DNA from: Acanthamoeba sp. SK_2022b
Lineage: Eukaryota; Discosea; Longamoebia; Acanthamoebidae
Length of the DNA stretch: 64,000 nt
Assembly (NCBI GenBank): GCA_027943245.1
Contig: JANDJZ010001753.1
Span: 160,456-224,455 of the forward strand
Direction of reading: 5' to 3'
Shown: one piece after another, positions 22,682-32,667 of the stretch
How positions within the stretch are numbered: position 1 is the first letter of the stretch
How the letters are laid out: every line of letters begins with the position of its first letter
Notes under the pieces: model-generated
Database searches by the model: none
What the model saw: the letters and a program-made list of their open reading frames with translations, nothing else
Told to the model about the DNA's origin: nothing
Position numbers and translations under genes: made by a program

Positions 22682-23950
22682 GTCCTCGCCTGGGTGCGTG
22701 ACCCTCCCAGAACGCCCAAGGGTTCGACAGAGCGGTACACGCGGTGGTGCAACTCGCTCACGCAGGAGGAGCTCATGTCGCACCGATTCAGAGAAGTCAC
22801 TATCATCCAGTGCGCCTCCTCTCCGCCTCCTGCGCTCTCTCCTACTCCTGCCGCGCGCACACGAGGGCCCTGATCATCGCCCGCCCCCTCGATACGCGCT
22901 GACTCGCTACAAACTCCGTTGGGTGGCGGCCAAATCGAGACTAGGCCCACATGGTTCATGAGCAGAAAGACGTTCAACAAGGTGGGAGCCTACGACGAGA
23001 CCTATCCCGGCTGCCCGGAGGATCTCATCTTCTTCTATGCGCATCTTGGGCTCGGAGGTGGTCTGCACAAGGTGGACAAGGTACACCTGAACCACGGTCG
23101 TCACCGCCACCGTCACCGCCACCACGCGATTCGCGTGCCAGCCCTCACAAAACGGCGTGAGCTCATGATCCTCCCATTCGGTGGCTGAGAACGACAGAAA
23201 CTGCTTGTGTACCGGTACCACGCCGAATCGACATGCAAGGCCATCCACCGATTGGTGCTCCTCAAAGTGCGAAGTCAGGCCATCCAGGAACAGGTAACCA
23301 ACACACACGCGCTCACACGCACAAGGCGCGGAGCACGTTGGCCCACGCATGCGTTGCGTGTGTAGGTCCTCAGCAAGTGGGACTCGTTCACCATATGGAG
23401 CGTGGGGAGAGACGGCAAGAAATTCTTCAACTCGCTGTCCTTAGCGAATCAGAACAAGGTACAACACAACGCGCCGCGTGGTCTCGCGGGATGGGTGCGG
23501 CGGGCGATTCACGTTTCGCTCCCCCCCCCATTTACAACAATTGAGGTGGCGGCCTTTTGCGACATCGACCCCAAGAAACTCGGCACGAAGCACTTCACTC
23601 GGTAGGCCAACGCAACTGCGCGCCGATCTGGCGCTGAACTGTAATACCTGAATGCTCACAACCAGCGGTGCGTTGGGCTACGTTTGTCTGCAGACAGATG
23701 AAGGCCGACAATGTCAAGCCCATTCCAATCGTGCATTACACCGAAGCCAAGGCGCCCATCGTCACCTGCGTTGCGCTCGACCGTACGGATGGAAAGGTAA
23801 CATGCCTTATCCTCTTCCCTATCCCTTGCTGGCCGCTTCCTCAGCTCCTTGTCTGTCTGTCTGATGCTGTGGTGTTTGTTCACGCAGTTCGAGCGAAACC
23901 TGGCGGAACTGCAGTTGCGGGAGGGTATCGACTTTTTGTATTTTGTCTAA
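21655..23950 (+). CDS. B3GNTL1-like family 2 glycosyltransferase
   Basis: Predicted sugar-nucleotide-dependent glycosyltransferase; the vertebrate relative is called UDP-GlcNAc beta-1,3-N-acetylglucosaminyltransferase-like 1. Ten exons (21655-22128, 22207-22325, 22416-22550, 22711-22809, 22945-23080, 23198-23293, 23366-23458, 23546-23601, 23694-23796, 23888-23950) give 457 residues. The first 110 residues are charged and disordered. The GT-A fold starts with LVSVIVPIYNAQRYLDEC, then YDDGSEDGS, the DXD-type motif YLCFLDADDIMKPER, and the acceptor-side block YPGCPEDLIFFYAHLGLG. The C-terminal region (KWDSFTIWSVGRDGKKFF; AAFCDIDPKKLG) looks like the nucleotide-binding-like extension typical of B3GNTL1. 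No signal peptide or membrane helix, so probably cytosolic. The Met at 21655 is the first ATG in frame. The TG array lies in intron 3. Confidence 0.88.
22601..22679. repeat. (CT)n then (TG)n compound microsatellite in an intron
   Basis: A CT run from about 22601 changes into about 27 TG units (22625-22679), within intron 3 of the B3GNTL1-like gene. The strand switch from polypyrimidine to TG just upstream of the acceptor (22710) places the CT tract in the usual polypyrimidine zone, though displaced. Confidence 0.96.
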
Positions 23951-24033
23951 ACCCATCCTTTGCCGTTAGGTGAGCTCGCGAGGTTGACGTGTTTGTTCTC
24001 TCTTGCCAAGAGCGCACCCGCGACTCTGGCCAG

Positions 24034-24544
24034 TCAGTAGCCGCATCGCGCCATATGTTCGCTGACGTCGTAGGACTTGCACGAGTAGCTCTCCCTCGCA
24101 TTGTGGCACGGCAGGCTGTGGTAGGGCCGACACTTGCTCCACGCGCACCCGCACTGGCCATCGTCCGTCAGGCAGCCTGGAGTTACCCCAGTTTGAGAGC
24201 GCTTGGCGTTGTGTGGCCTTGACAGAGGAGCAGGAGGTACCCATTTCCCAATTGCATTGGTCGTGATGAGGCAAAAGACACCGCCCTCTGGAGGTCCCGG
24301 CGTGTCGAGAGCACCCGCAACACATTAAGGGATAACCGCAGTCCGCCGACGATGTGCACGGCTCGCCCCTGCGTTGTCACCCACACTGAATGAGTGCTTC
24401 TTCCCATCGCGTAGACCGACCAACGTACTCGCTTCCGCGCAAGATTTGCGAGGCGTCGAGGTCTATGTCGATCGGCGGCTCACCATGACACAGGAGCACC
24501 AGAAGTGCCGTAACAAGCAATAGCACCGGCAAGAGCTTGTTCAT
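24034..24544 (-). CDS. Small cysteine-rich secreted protein
   Basis: Three exons (24544-24429, 24368-24241, 24176-24034) give 128 residues. Signal peptide MNKLLPVLLLVTALLVLLCH, then a short propeptide-like acidic stretch (IDIDLDASQIL). The mature part is dense in cysteine: GEPCTSSADCGYPLMCCGCS, then RCLLPHHDQCNWEMGC, GQCGCAWSKC and ESYSCKSY ... ARCGY; about 16 Cys in 90 residues, with a CC-X-C group. Such spacing implies a disulfide-knotted extracellular protein. No family can be named; protease inhibitors, wall proteins and antimicrobial peptides have similar density. The promoter is the 251 bp upstream, shared with the CHMP1 3' end. The splice frames were chosen because they join the cysteine-rich frames without stops. 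Confidence 0.65.
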
Positions 24545-24795
24545 TGTGTTCTTCTTTGTTGAGGGCAGCGTGCGGTTCTGAGGGCTCAGCGACCCATCAA
24601 ACATCTGCCCCAGTGTATCCGCACTTTCAGTCCCATCACCGCGCGACACGCGCACCGCAAGCCCCCGAAAATCTGTCCAACTTACGCGCCTCTGGCTCCA
24701 TTAAAAGATAAATAAATGATTACAAACCAATCAAGTTACAAGGTAAAATGGGGAGTGTTGATGGATAACACTGGGCATCAATTGGCTGGAAGACC

Positions 24796-26004
24796 TCATG
24801 AAAGGGCCTTCAAGCGCGCCAACCGCTCGGCCAAATCGTCCTGTCATCATCGCCCGGCGCAAGCGAGTCAGCTCCCGGCTTTGCTGGTATGAGTGTCTGT
24901 AGGGGAGGGCAACGTACGTTGCTCGGGGTGGCCTGCGCGGTGCCTACCTGCGGCGCGGCTACGCCCAACTGACCGCTGAGTTCGAGACCGTGCTCGTCCG
25001 CCACCTGTTCCACATTGCAGGTGTTTGTTACGCGATAGCGTTGGCGGCGAAAACCACCGACACACTTGCGAAAAACATGGAGAACGAGCAAAGTCTCACC
25101 TGAGAGATGAGCATGTCCACCTGCTCCTGTGGTGTGCTCAGAGTCGCCGTCTGGCTCATGGCCCCTTCCATGTACGTGGACTGAACATCTGTTGTCAGAA
25201 GAAGAGGAAACAAGAGTCAGAGAACGGACAGAGAAAAAGAGAGCACAGCTGAACGGGGTGGCTTACCGAGATCTTCGACTTGCTTCTCGAACTGCTCCAT
25301 TACTTGGGTCATCTGCAGGACACCAGGGTCAGTAGAGTGTGTCTTCGGCGAGGTGAAAGGCTGTGTAGAGGTACCTTTTCGAGGTTCATGGTCTTGGCGG
25401 CCGCTTCTAGATTCTTGACGATGCCCGACATCGACCTAGTGACCTGCACCCGCACCAGTAGGAATGAGTGGCAACGTGAGCTCGAGCGTCACATCCACCT
25501 GCAGCTCCAACTGGGCTCGGGTGCACCTGACGCATCCGCACGGCTGTCTCCACACGGCCCGCTACGGCGTCGATGCGCGAAGCCAACCGCAGGTAATTGC
25601 TTGCAAGTACAAGGGAAGGAGAGCTCGCTGTCAGCAAAAGAGCTCCTCTCTCGTGACAGTATGCACAGACACAAGGGTGAGGTACAGGGACTGGTTCTTC
25701 TCACGAATGGCGTTCTCCGCATAAATGCGAGCTCCCTCCATGTTGCCCTTCTCGATGGCCTGCAACGCCAGGTAAAGCCAAAGGGCACGGTGAGAACAGG
25801 TTGAGCCAAAGGGCAGGCTGGACGTACAAACTTGAGTTTGAGCTTGTTTTGCTTCTCTTTCTTTTCGCATCTCTTTGATTCGCGCTGCAGTTGCTTTGAG
25901 GTAAACTTGAGATTGAACAGATGCTCTGGAACCACAAAAAAAAAGAGAGAGCATATGTTTAGAGGACACAAATAATCAACTAAAATAGATGACGCACTTT
26001 CCAT
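24796..26004 (-). CDS. CHMP1: CHMP1/Vps46 (Did2) ESCRT-III subunit
   Basis: ESCRT-III component that recruits Vps4 and helps late steps of multivesicular-body sorting and membrane scission. ATG at 26004; the first exon codes only ME plus part of a Lys codon, then the frame EHLFNLKFTSKQLQRESKRC (with the first residue a spliced codon). The core follows: AIEKGNMEGARIYAENAIRE, LRLASRIDAVAGRVETAV, MEQFEKQVEDLDVQSTYMEG, TLSTPQEQVDMLISQVADEH. A small last exon gives the C-terminal MIT-interacting motif, DDLAERLARLKALS, which needs an intron ending at ACAG before GACGAT; the other frame gives an implausible tail. The basic N-terminal helices and acidic C-half are typical, as is the expected length near 200. 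It starts only 90 bp downstream of the ASNSD1 stop on the same strand. Confidence 0.9.
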
Positions 26005-26094
26005 TGCCTTGGATCTGCGTCTGTGAGTCGGTGCCTTTCTTTCGTCTTTTCAAAAAGAAAGAACAGAAAAGGCTTGAGAAACGCTTGGTGCGCA

Positions 26095-29059
26095 TCACTT
26101 GGGCGAAAGCGAGTGCAGGCTGACCGTGATGCCGTCGGCCCCTTTGACTTTACGACGCCCACCCTCGGCTTGGGTGGGTTGGCTGACCTTGGCGATGCGG
26201 CTACCGAACTGGATGGCGCGCTTGACCAGGCTTGTGCTTGCCGTCAGGCCAAGCCGTCGTCCCGCCTGCGCGTGTGAACCACGACAAAATGAGCTGCAGC
26301 CCAACACCGAAGTTGCTCCAGGAGGTACATGCCTCGCGAAGCAAAGCCTTGTCCCCGATGCCTGGCTGGCGTCGCATATCGCAGACATGCCACAGTGGCG
26401 TCGCGTTGAGAAAGGCGATGACCTCCTGCAATCGATACGTTAGCGCGAGGAGCAACTTCGAACGCAACGACTTGGAGAGGCAGGGCGTGCTTCGTCAAGG
26501 TAGGGAATTCTTGACTCTCGGCCGGTGCTGCTGATGACCCGGTCGTCGCGGCCTTCAAATGAACGAGAGGCAGGAGTACTTAAGGGTCGGGTATATACGC
26601 AACCTAGACATCGCAGATCAGGGGTCGCACCCATGTTTCGTTTCCACAGACGGGTGGTGTCCTTCTCCAGCTCTTCCTGCAGCTCCGGCCATCCGCCCCT
26701 GCGAAACGCCGTTCGATGTCGCCCATAGCCTGCGTGGTCGACCACGCCGTGCTGTCGGTTGAGGGCAGAGAGAGAGAGAGAGAGAGAACAAGGCATCACC
26801 CACATACCGCCAAACTGCTCGTCTGCACCGCTGCCGATCAGCAAGACTCGTGCAGGGCTCAGGTACTCACGCGCCTCTTCACCGCTCCCGTTGCTGGCCG
26901 CGTCGTTGACTGAGCCAGCCCCCATGGAGGCCAGCAGCGACGCATCGGACCGAATTATGCCTGAGAACGGGTGAGACTCGAGCCGTGTGTGGTATTTCCA
27001 ATTGGAGTGGTAAACGTGATTGAAGCAAAGTACCTCTGCCTCTCGCAGCGAACCATGTAGCCGCAGCGATGGAGTGGTCCATCAAGCTCGTGGAGGGATG
27101 CAGCAATAGCATTATCTGGTGTGGCGCGAAATACGGAGGGAAGTGTGTTGCGCCCTGGAATCACTTTGTGGTCAAGATTGTGGCAAGTACCTGATTGTGG
27201 TGCTCGTGCAATTCATCGGCCAGGACGTTCACTTCGACAAAGTTCCACTGGCGCGAGGGCGCGACCGAACGCAACTCGCCCCACCCTCGAATGCCGGTCT
27301 GCCGATCGGGCACCGCGTCGTAGGGAGCTGGCGAACAGTAACGACGTCAGACATGACGTGCTACTAACCCTCGCAAAGAGCGGGAGATGACAAACGAACT
27401 GCGTGTTGTCGTGCTGTGTGAGCTCAGAGGCGGTGTCTCGGGTTGGTCTTCGCTAGCTTTGCGGTTCTTGCTCTTCTTGTTCTGTTTCGGTGGGGGCTTG
27501 GCATCAACCTGCTTAGATGCGAATGCCACATTGAGCAGGTCTATCGGCCTGGCACCGGTATTGGCGTCTCTAACGTTAGCCTGATGACTCGACAACTTCG
27601 AACGTGGACATGGAAATAAGCTGTGCGCACTCATCCGCGGGGATGTAGAGGTCGGCGAGCCGTGCCAGCACAATCGAGTCGAGGCCACCCGAGAACAACA
27701 CGCCCACACGACTGCCCGGCCTGAAAGAGCGGATTTTGGAGATAGGCCTGGTGAGGAGCAATCGCCTCTTCAATGATCACGATAGGGCACCGTACGCTCT
27801 GCCCGGCGGAAGGTTGGATAGTCGCTTACTCACCGACCTCTTGAGCACCTCCAGAAACGCATCCACCGTCGCGTCCCAGTCCCCATGGGGCATCACCCCG
27901 CCCGACACGTCCGACTCTCGCTTTTCCCCTCGTTCATCAGTTGTTTCTGTTCGCTGCTCGTTCATTTGGGCGTTGTAACTGTCGGATTGGGGCTGAGACG
28001 GCTCAATCAGGGTCCTTCTTCCGTAGGGGAACCGTGTCCGTGTCCCAAGCTTCGTCATGCGGATGCCAATGCTCAGGTCTTCCGCCGCTCCGTCTGCCGT
28101 CACGTCCCCCCGTTGTTCGAGATTTAACCCGAAGTCGAGGCAGTACAAGTTCTGCGTTGGCAGCTCCTCCCAAAAATGACCCACTGCGTTATCTTCCTCC
28201 TCTTCTTGCTCGTTGCCATCACTGTGCGCGGCCAGCAAGCAGCGAGCATTCACTATAAAAACTGAATGCTGCATTGAAGATGCTGCGCGGTGAGTACCTG
28301 CTCTCATTGCCTGGTCTCGCGGTCGCTGCCTGTATCTCCTGGGGAAGGATGGCCACCGAGGAAAGAATGAAGGAGTCCGACCCCAATGCCGGTCGATGAA
28401 GAAGCAAGCTACGCCGGCCCAGCTTGTCCTTGCCGAAGAATAAACGCTTGGTTGCGGCCTACATGGGAGAGTGATATGTCACTCATGAGCAAGCTCTCTC
28501 TCTCTCTCTTCTCATGAAACGTACTTGCCAATACACAAACGCATGGGGACCCTCCACGGTCTCCAGGAGTTGGATCACTTCCGCCACCGTGTGGCATTGA
28601 GAGAGGAGCGCCAGCAGCACAGCGGTGTCGTTTTCTTCCTCGCTCACCTGCACCAACAACGAACAAGCGTGGGTGATAGGCGGACAGACCTCCTGGCAAA
28701 CGACAAACATGAGGGCCAGTCCCTAGCTACCTTGACGCCGCCAAACACTTCCCCATTCCAGAGCAGCACATTGCCGTCTTGGTCCTGCAGGGGTTGCGAA
28801 ACGACGTGCCGGCCACGCAGCGCCAACACTACAAGTGTGCTCGTAACTGTGTCAGCAAGCATGGCAAGTGAGGAGGAGGAGGAGGGAAAGAAAAGGCACC
28901 GAAGCCAATGAAGGTAAAGGAGAAATCATCCACGCGAATTGCTAGCTCACCACTGCCATCAGGCCCCCGCTTCGCGAGTTCACGACGCAACGCGCCTAAA
29001 TCGATTGGTAGGGGTGTATCACTTCGCCCTCTTTCAATGATTAATCCAATTCCACACAT
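26095..29059 (-). CDS. ASNSD1: ASNSD1-like asparagine synthetase domain protein
   Basis: Homologue of asparagine synthetase domain-containing protein 1: an N-terminal glutamine amidotransferase-type domain plus a C-terminal synthetase-like PP-loop domain. ATG at 29059 begins MCGIGLIIE, with Cys2 in place to be the nucleophile. Then [23 protein letters not shown] and a [10 protein letters not shown] block. The PP-loop motif is [20 protein letters not shown]. Diagnostic blocks of ASNSD1 follow: [79 protein letters not shown] and [13 protein letters not shown] near the end. Known members lack demonstrated asparagine synthesis, so the reaction here is unproven. The exon carrying [17 protein letters not shown] has an uncertain upstream junction. 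Divergent from VAP with 182 bp between starts. Confidence 0.9.
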
Positions 29060-29241
29060 TAGACGGCAGAAAATCAATTCTTGGGCTGTGTCAAATTTGG
29101 GGCGTGGCAACGAAATTCGCCGACAGATTTCAGCCAGCCTGAAAAAAGGCGCCAACAAATCACAATCAAGCAGACGCTCCCCGAACTCAATTGATAGATA
29201 GACTGCGGCCAATATTGTTCAAGCCAGAGAGTGATCTTGAT

Positions 29242-30760
29242 ATGTCGCACATAGAAAATTTCAATACTGCCTTCGCTGATGAGGACGAGAAAGAGCCGGC
29301 CCTCATCATCAATCCTTTGACCCTCTACTTTCCTCGTACGATCCCAGCTCTCTATTTGTTTTTTTCTTCAGCGAGATCTTTTCTAAAGGCAATTTTCTTT
29401 AATTTCATCTAAAATTGGCTATCAAAAAATGCGCAGCGCCACTGAACAGGATCATCACCAACATCTTAAAGCTGCAAAATAAGAGCGACAAGGACTTCAT
29501 CGCATACAAGGTGAAGACCACTCGCCCCCAGCGATACTGCGTGCGACCGAACATCGGCGTCATCCCCCCGGGCGAAACCATCGAACTGCAAAGTAAGCAC
29601 TTGCCCTCAGATTCCATCATCCCTGCTAATCAGCCGGAGAAGCGGGATTACCTTGTGTTGCTATGGCATGAGCCTTACTTTGCACCGCGTTTGTCTTCCC
29701 TCTGCAGTCCACTTCAGCTTTCACAAAGACCCTCCCAAGAGTCTGCACTGCAAAGACAAGTTTCAGGTGGAGAGCCTGATCCTCGATCCTTCCGTTGCCA
29801 CCGGAGAGGACATCTCTCTCTCCGAACTGGTACCCACCGTCCTTGCGACCTGTTGTGGTGGCCAATCTAGCGCGCTTTGCCTTGGTGCTTCTCTCACTCT
29901 CTATGGTCTCACCCTCTCTGTCTCTTGCACACCACACCACACCACACCACACCACACCACACCACACCACACCACACCACACCACACCACACCACTACAC
30001 ATACAGTTCAAATCCGTGAGTAACGATCAGATCTACAGACAAAAGCTCAAATGTCGATTCTCCTCTCCCACGCCCACGAAAGTCGGTGCTGGATCGGTAA
30101 TCACATGCCTCCTCTCCCGTCGCGCTGTTGGCGCGCATGGCCCTCCCTCCCTTGCTCACATACCCACAGAAACATTCAGAAGCCCCCGGAAAGAGCTCAA
30201 AAGGAAACGACAAGCAGGACGGCAGGACGGAGAAACCAAGTACGTGGATGGGGCCGATGCACTTGACTCGCTTGGTCTAACCTTGTTCTGCTCAAGATGA
30301 AACAGGCGTAGTGGCTACAGCACTTTCAGGGACGGAGCTCCAACAAGAGTATCCCCGAGTATGAGGCTGCTGCCATTTCTTGCCCTCTGCGTGCTCGTGT
30401 CGTGTCGTGCCTCACACGTTGATCGCTGGTCCTACCACGTAGGTTCTCGCCCAGTTGCAAGCAACGCAAAAAGAGAGGGACGAAGCCAAGGCGCAGGTCA
30501 AAGAGCTGCTCTCTCAAATTCAACAATATCAGGAGAAGGACATCGGTACAAATGCCCTGCCTTACGCACTCATCGCCCTCGTGTCTGCTCACTCCGCTTT
30601 GGTCTCAGATTCTGGCTTTCGCCGACACTGGAACTCGAGCCAGGCTGTTGTGGGCGGAGTGAAGAAGCAGGCGCTCAGACTGACAGGGTTCGACCTGAGC
30701 GTTATTTTCTTGGCCGCCCTCGTCGCCTTCCTCCTCGGCTACTTCCACGTCGTCTTCTGA
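29242..30760 (+). CDS. VAP (VAMP-associated protein), ER membrane contact-site receptor
   Basis: Tail-anchored ER protein that binds FFAT motifs of lipid-transfer proteins. Eight exons (29242-29335, 29437-29592, 29708-29829, 30007-30096, 30170-30239, 30306-30358, 30443-30545, 30609-30760) give 279 residues. MSP domain at about 15-130: INPLTLYFPPPLNRIITNIL, LQNKSDKDFIAYKVKTT, RYCVRPNIGVIPPGETIELQ and the HCKDKFQVESL strand. The KVKTT and YCVRPN stretches hold the basic FFAT-contacting surface. A Lys/Ser-rich linker and a coiled coil follow (LAQLQATQKERDEAKAQVKE), then one C-terminal membrane helix LSVIFLAALVAFLLGYFHVV with no luminal tail. An ACACC array lies in the intron before exon 4. Divergent from ASNSD1. 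Confidence 0.93.
29926..29995. repeat. (ACACC)n pentanucleotide array in an intron
   Basis: About 14 copies of ACACC close to the acceptor at 30006 in the VAP gene; it occupies the place of the polypyrimidine tract. Any protein reading such as HTTPHHTTP is an artefact. Confidence 0.97.
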
Positions 30761-30992
30761 AGCGGCCTCACCAAGCGCCTGTCATCGTTTGCTGGGCCCA
30801 GGAGGAGAGGTGAAGCGACCTTGGAGGCGAACCTGTGTTGTAGAGAAGAAGGAGGCAGCAGATGCATGCAGCACTTTCATCCACCGACCAATTTCCTCCT
30901 CTTTTCGTCCGTTTTCGCGGTATTTCTGGGTTTTCGTAGCGCTGGGGGGCGTGGGAAGACAACCTGCGCTCCCAACATAAACACGCCCAAGC

Positions 30993-31350
30993 ATGGCAGC
31001 TAGACGACCACCAAAGGGTATGTGCTCTCCTTCCCGACATTCCCTCGTATTCTGTCCACAGTCCAACCGTAGTTCCCTGCCTGCAGGTATTGAGGACATA
31101 TTTGTGCGCTTTCCCTTCTTCACACCGTTTCGGGTGGTGGGTTGGGGCACCCTCGCTCTCATCAACGCCGGCCTTGCGGAAAGCAAAGGCCGTTCTCGGT
31201 ACATGCCCTCCCCCCACTCTGCTGTTGCTGTGTCGTTGCCTAATAACTCCGAGCACTCGCAGCTTGTTTTGGGGTGGCGTGTCGCTCGGTGTGGGGCCTC
31301 TGGCGACGGCCTACATTGTCTTCACTCCCTCCCACAAGCACCATGACTGA
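30993..31350 (+). CDS. 74-residue membrane protein with two hydrophobic segments
   Basis: Three exons (30993-31017, 31087-31198, 31263-31350) give 74 residues in a continuous frame. It starts MAARRPPKGIEDIFVRFP. Hydrophobic segment 1 is near PFRVVGWGTLALINAGLA, a charged loop ESKGRSR follows, and segment 2 is LFWGGVSLGVGPLATAYIVF, ending TPSHKHHD. The His-rich tail and the basic N-terminus suggest a hairpin membrane topology. No family was recognised. The splice sites (GTATGT...CAG; GTACAT...CAG) are normal for this window, and each exon keeps the frame, which supports a real gene despite its size. Confidence 0.6.
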
Positions 31351-32667
31351 CCGCAGCACATCATTTACTCTTTTTCTTGCCAAAATGTCTGGTGATATTC
31401 AATACAAAGGGCCAGAGATATTCCGGTTCTCCAAGCAAACTGGGGTCACCCACCAGCCACTTTTCCCTCCTCAAAACCACAGTTTGAACCAGAAAACCTG
31501 GTGCTCATGAAAAAGAGGCTAAGGTCAAGGCAACCTGGTGTACACCAGCCTCTCTTATGAAATGTGCATATTTTTTAAAATTGTTCTTTTCTCTCCTTGC
31601 CAACATACCAAAAACTAGCCCAACCTCAGCATAAAAGTCAAAAAATCCCCATCCAACATTTTTTTTCGCCTTTTTTAGTCAGTGCTTTTGTTTTGTCAAT
31701 CTCCTTGGAAGACAGTACACATTTCTTGATGACCTCTATTAATTAGGTAAACATGGCTGGTGATTTTGTGTGCATTCACAGTACAGCCCTTCTCTTGTTT
31801 TAACAGATTTTGGAGCTATTACCAGCTCAGACTTAGGTACATGGAAGATGACACTAAAATCAATTAAGCCTCATGCAATGATGACAGCCTAATTTTGCTA
31901 TGGTGAGTTACAAGTTCAGGAATGGTTTTGCAAGCTTATGTGTGGGAGGAGGCACTGGCAAAATGCTTGGTGCAATGCCATGGCAAGGAGGCAGACAATG
32001 AAGCATGGTGCATGCACATGCATGACAGTGCAGCATGAGGTGCAGGAGTTATGTTGTTAGCATAATGTTGATAAACCCAAAAGGCAATGCCAAAGCTCAT
32101 TCTGGGGATGAGATGGTACTGACTAGCACTACTGCCAGTAGAATTGGCCAATGTAATCACCCTATTTCTTATCTAGAAGTCCTGGCTGGGCACAACCAGT
32201 GGTTGTAGGGACAGCCCGTGGCGAACAAGAGAATTTGTCTCGTCACATAGCAAAATCAAATTCCCCTCAATTTTCACTTCTTCTGCCACAACCCTAGGAT
32301 CTAATTGGCTTTTTCCCCCACCTGTGCGTTGCAACTGGGATCGCCAGGCCAATTAATTGTTTGTTTGCTACACTGTTGTTCTCCACCTTCTGTTCCTTCC
32401 GCGGCATTTTCAGTTTGTTCTCTGCCTTGCATGTGCTACCTCGCTCTGCTGCACGCCACAGGGCACGGGGAAAGTGGAAGAGGGCGTAAGTACCGCTGGC
32501 AACTCATTACGTTCTCTGCGTAGGGGGGGACGGGGCTGTTCTATTGCAAACGAGGCAAGCAGAAAAGGCCTTAGGTGTCGTTGTTTGTTCTTCTACAACA
32601 CCGACCTCTCAAGTCAATCACCATTAGTTTCTGCTTCCATCTCACAGCCCCACAAGCGTCATCAGCC
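31351..32667. other. AT-rich 1.3-kb intergenic region, no gene found
   Basis: The longest gene-free stretch here, visibly richer in A and T than its surroundings from about 31370 to 32350. No open frame has coding character on either strand. It holds TGCA-rich short palindromes near 32005-32030 and a hairpin at 32184-32216. It could hold an unannotated non-coding RNA, a decayed mobile element or long regulatory sequence; no terminal repeats or transposase frame are seen. Confidence 0.6.
32184..32216. other. Stem-loop with internal loop
   Basis: ACAACC (32192-32197) pairs with GGTTGT (32201-32206) across a three-base loop, and outer arms GGCTG (32184-32188) and CAGCC (32212-32216) pair around an internal loop. 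It lies in the AT-rich gap, about 450 bp upstream of the next start. Whether it is transcribed is unknown. Confidence 0.4.

Noticed and set aside
29881..30000. His/Thr-rich HTTPHHTTP repeat protein
   Set aside because: It is an ACACC array in a VAP intron; exons on both sides join in the MSP frame.
31351..32667. Mobile element in the AT-rich gap
   Set aside because: No terminal inverted or direct repeats, target duplications or transposase/reverse transcriptase frame were seen.
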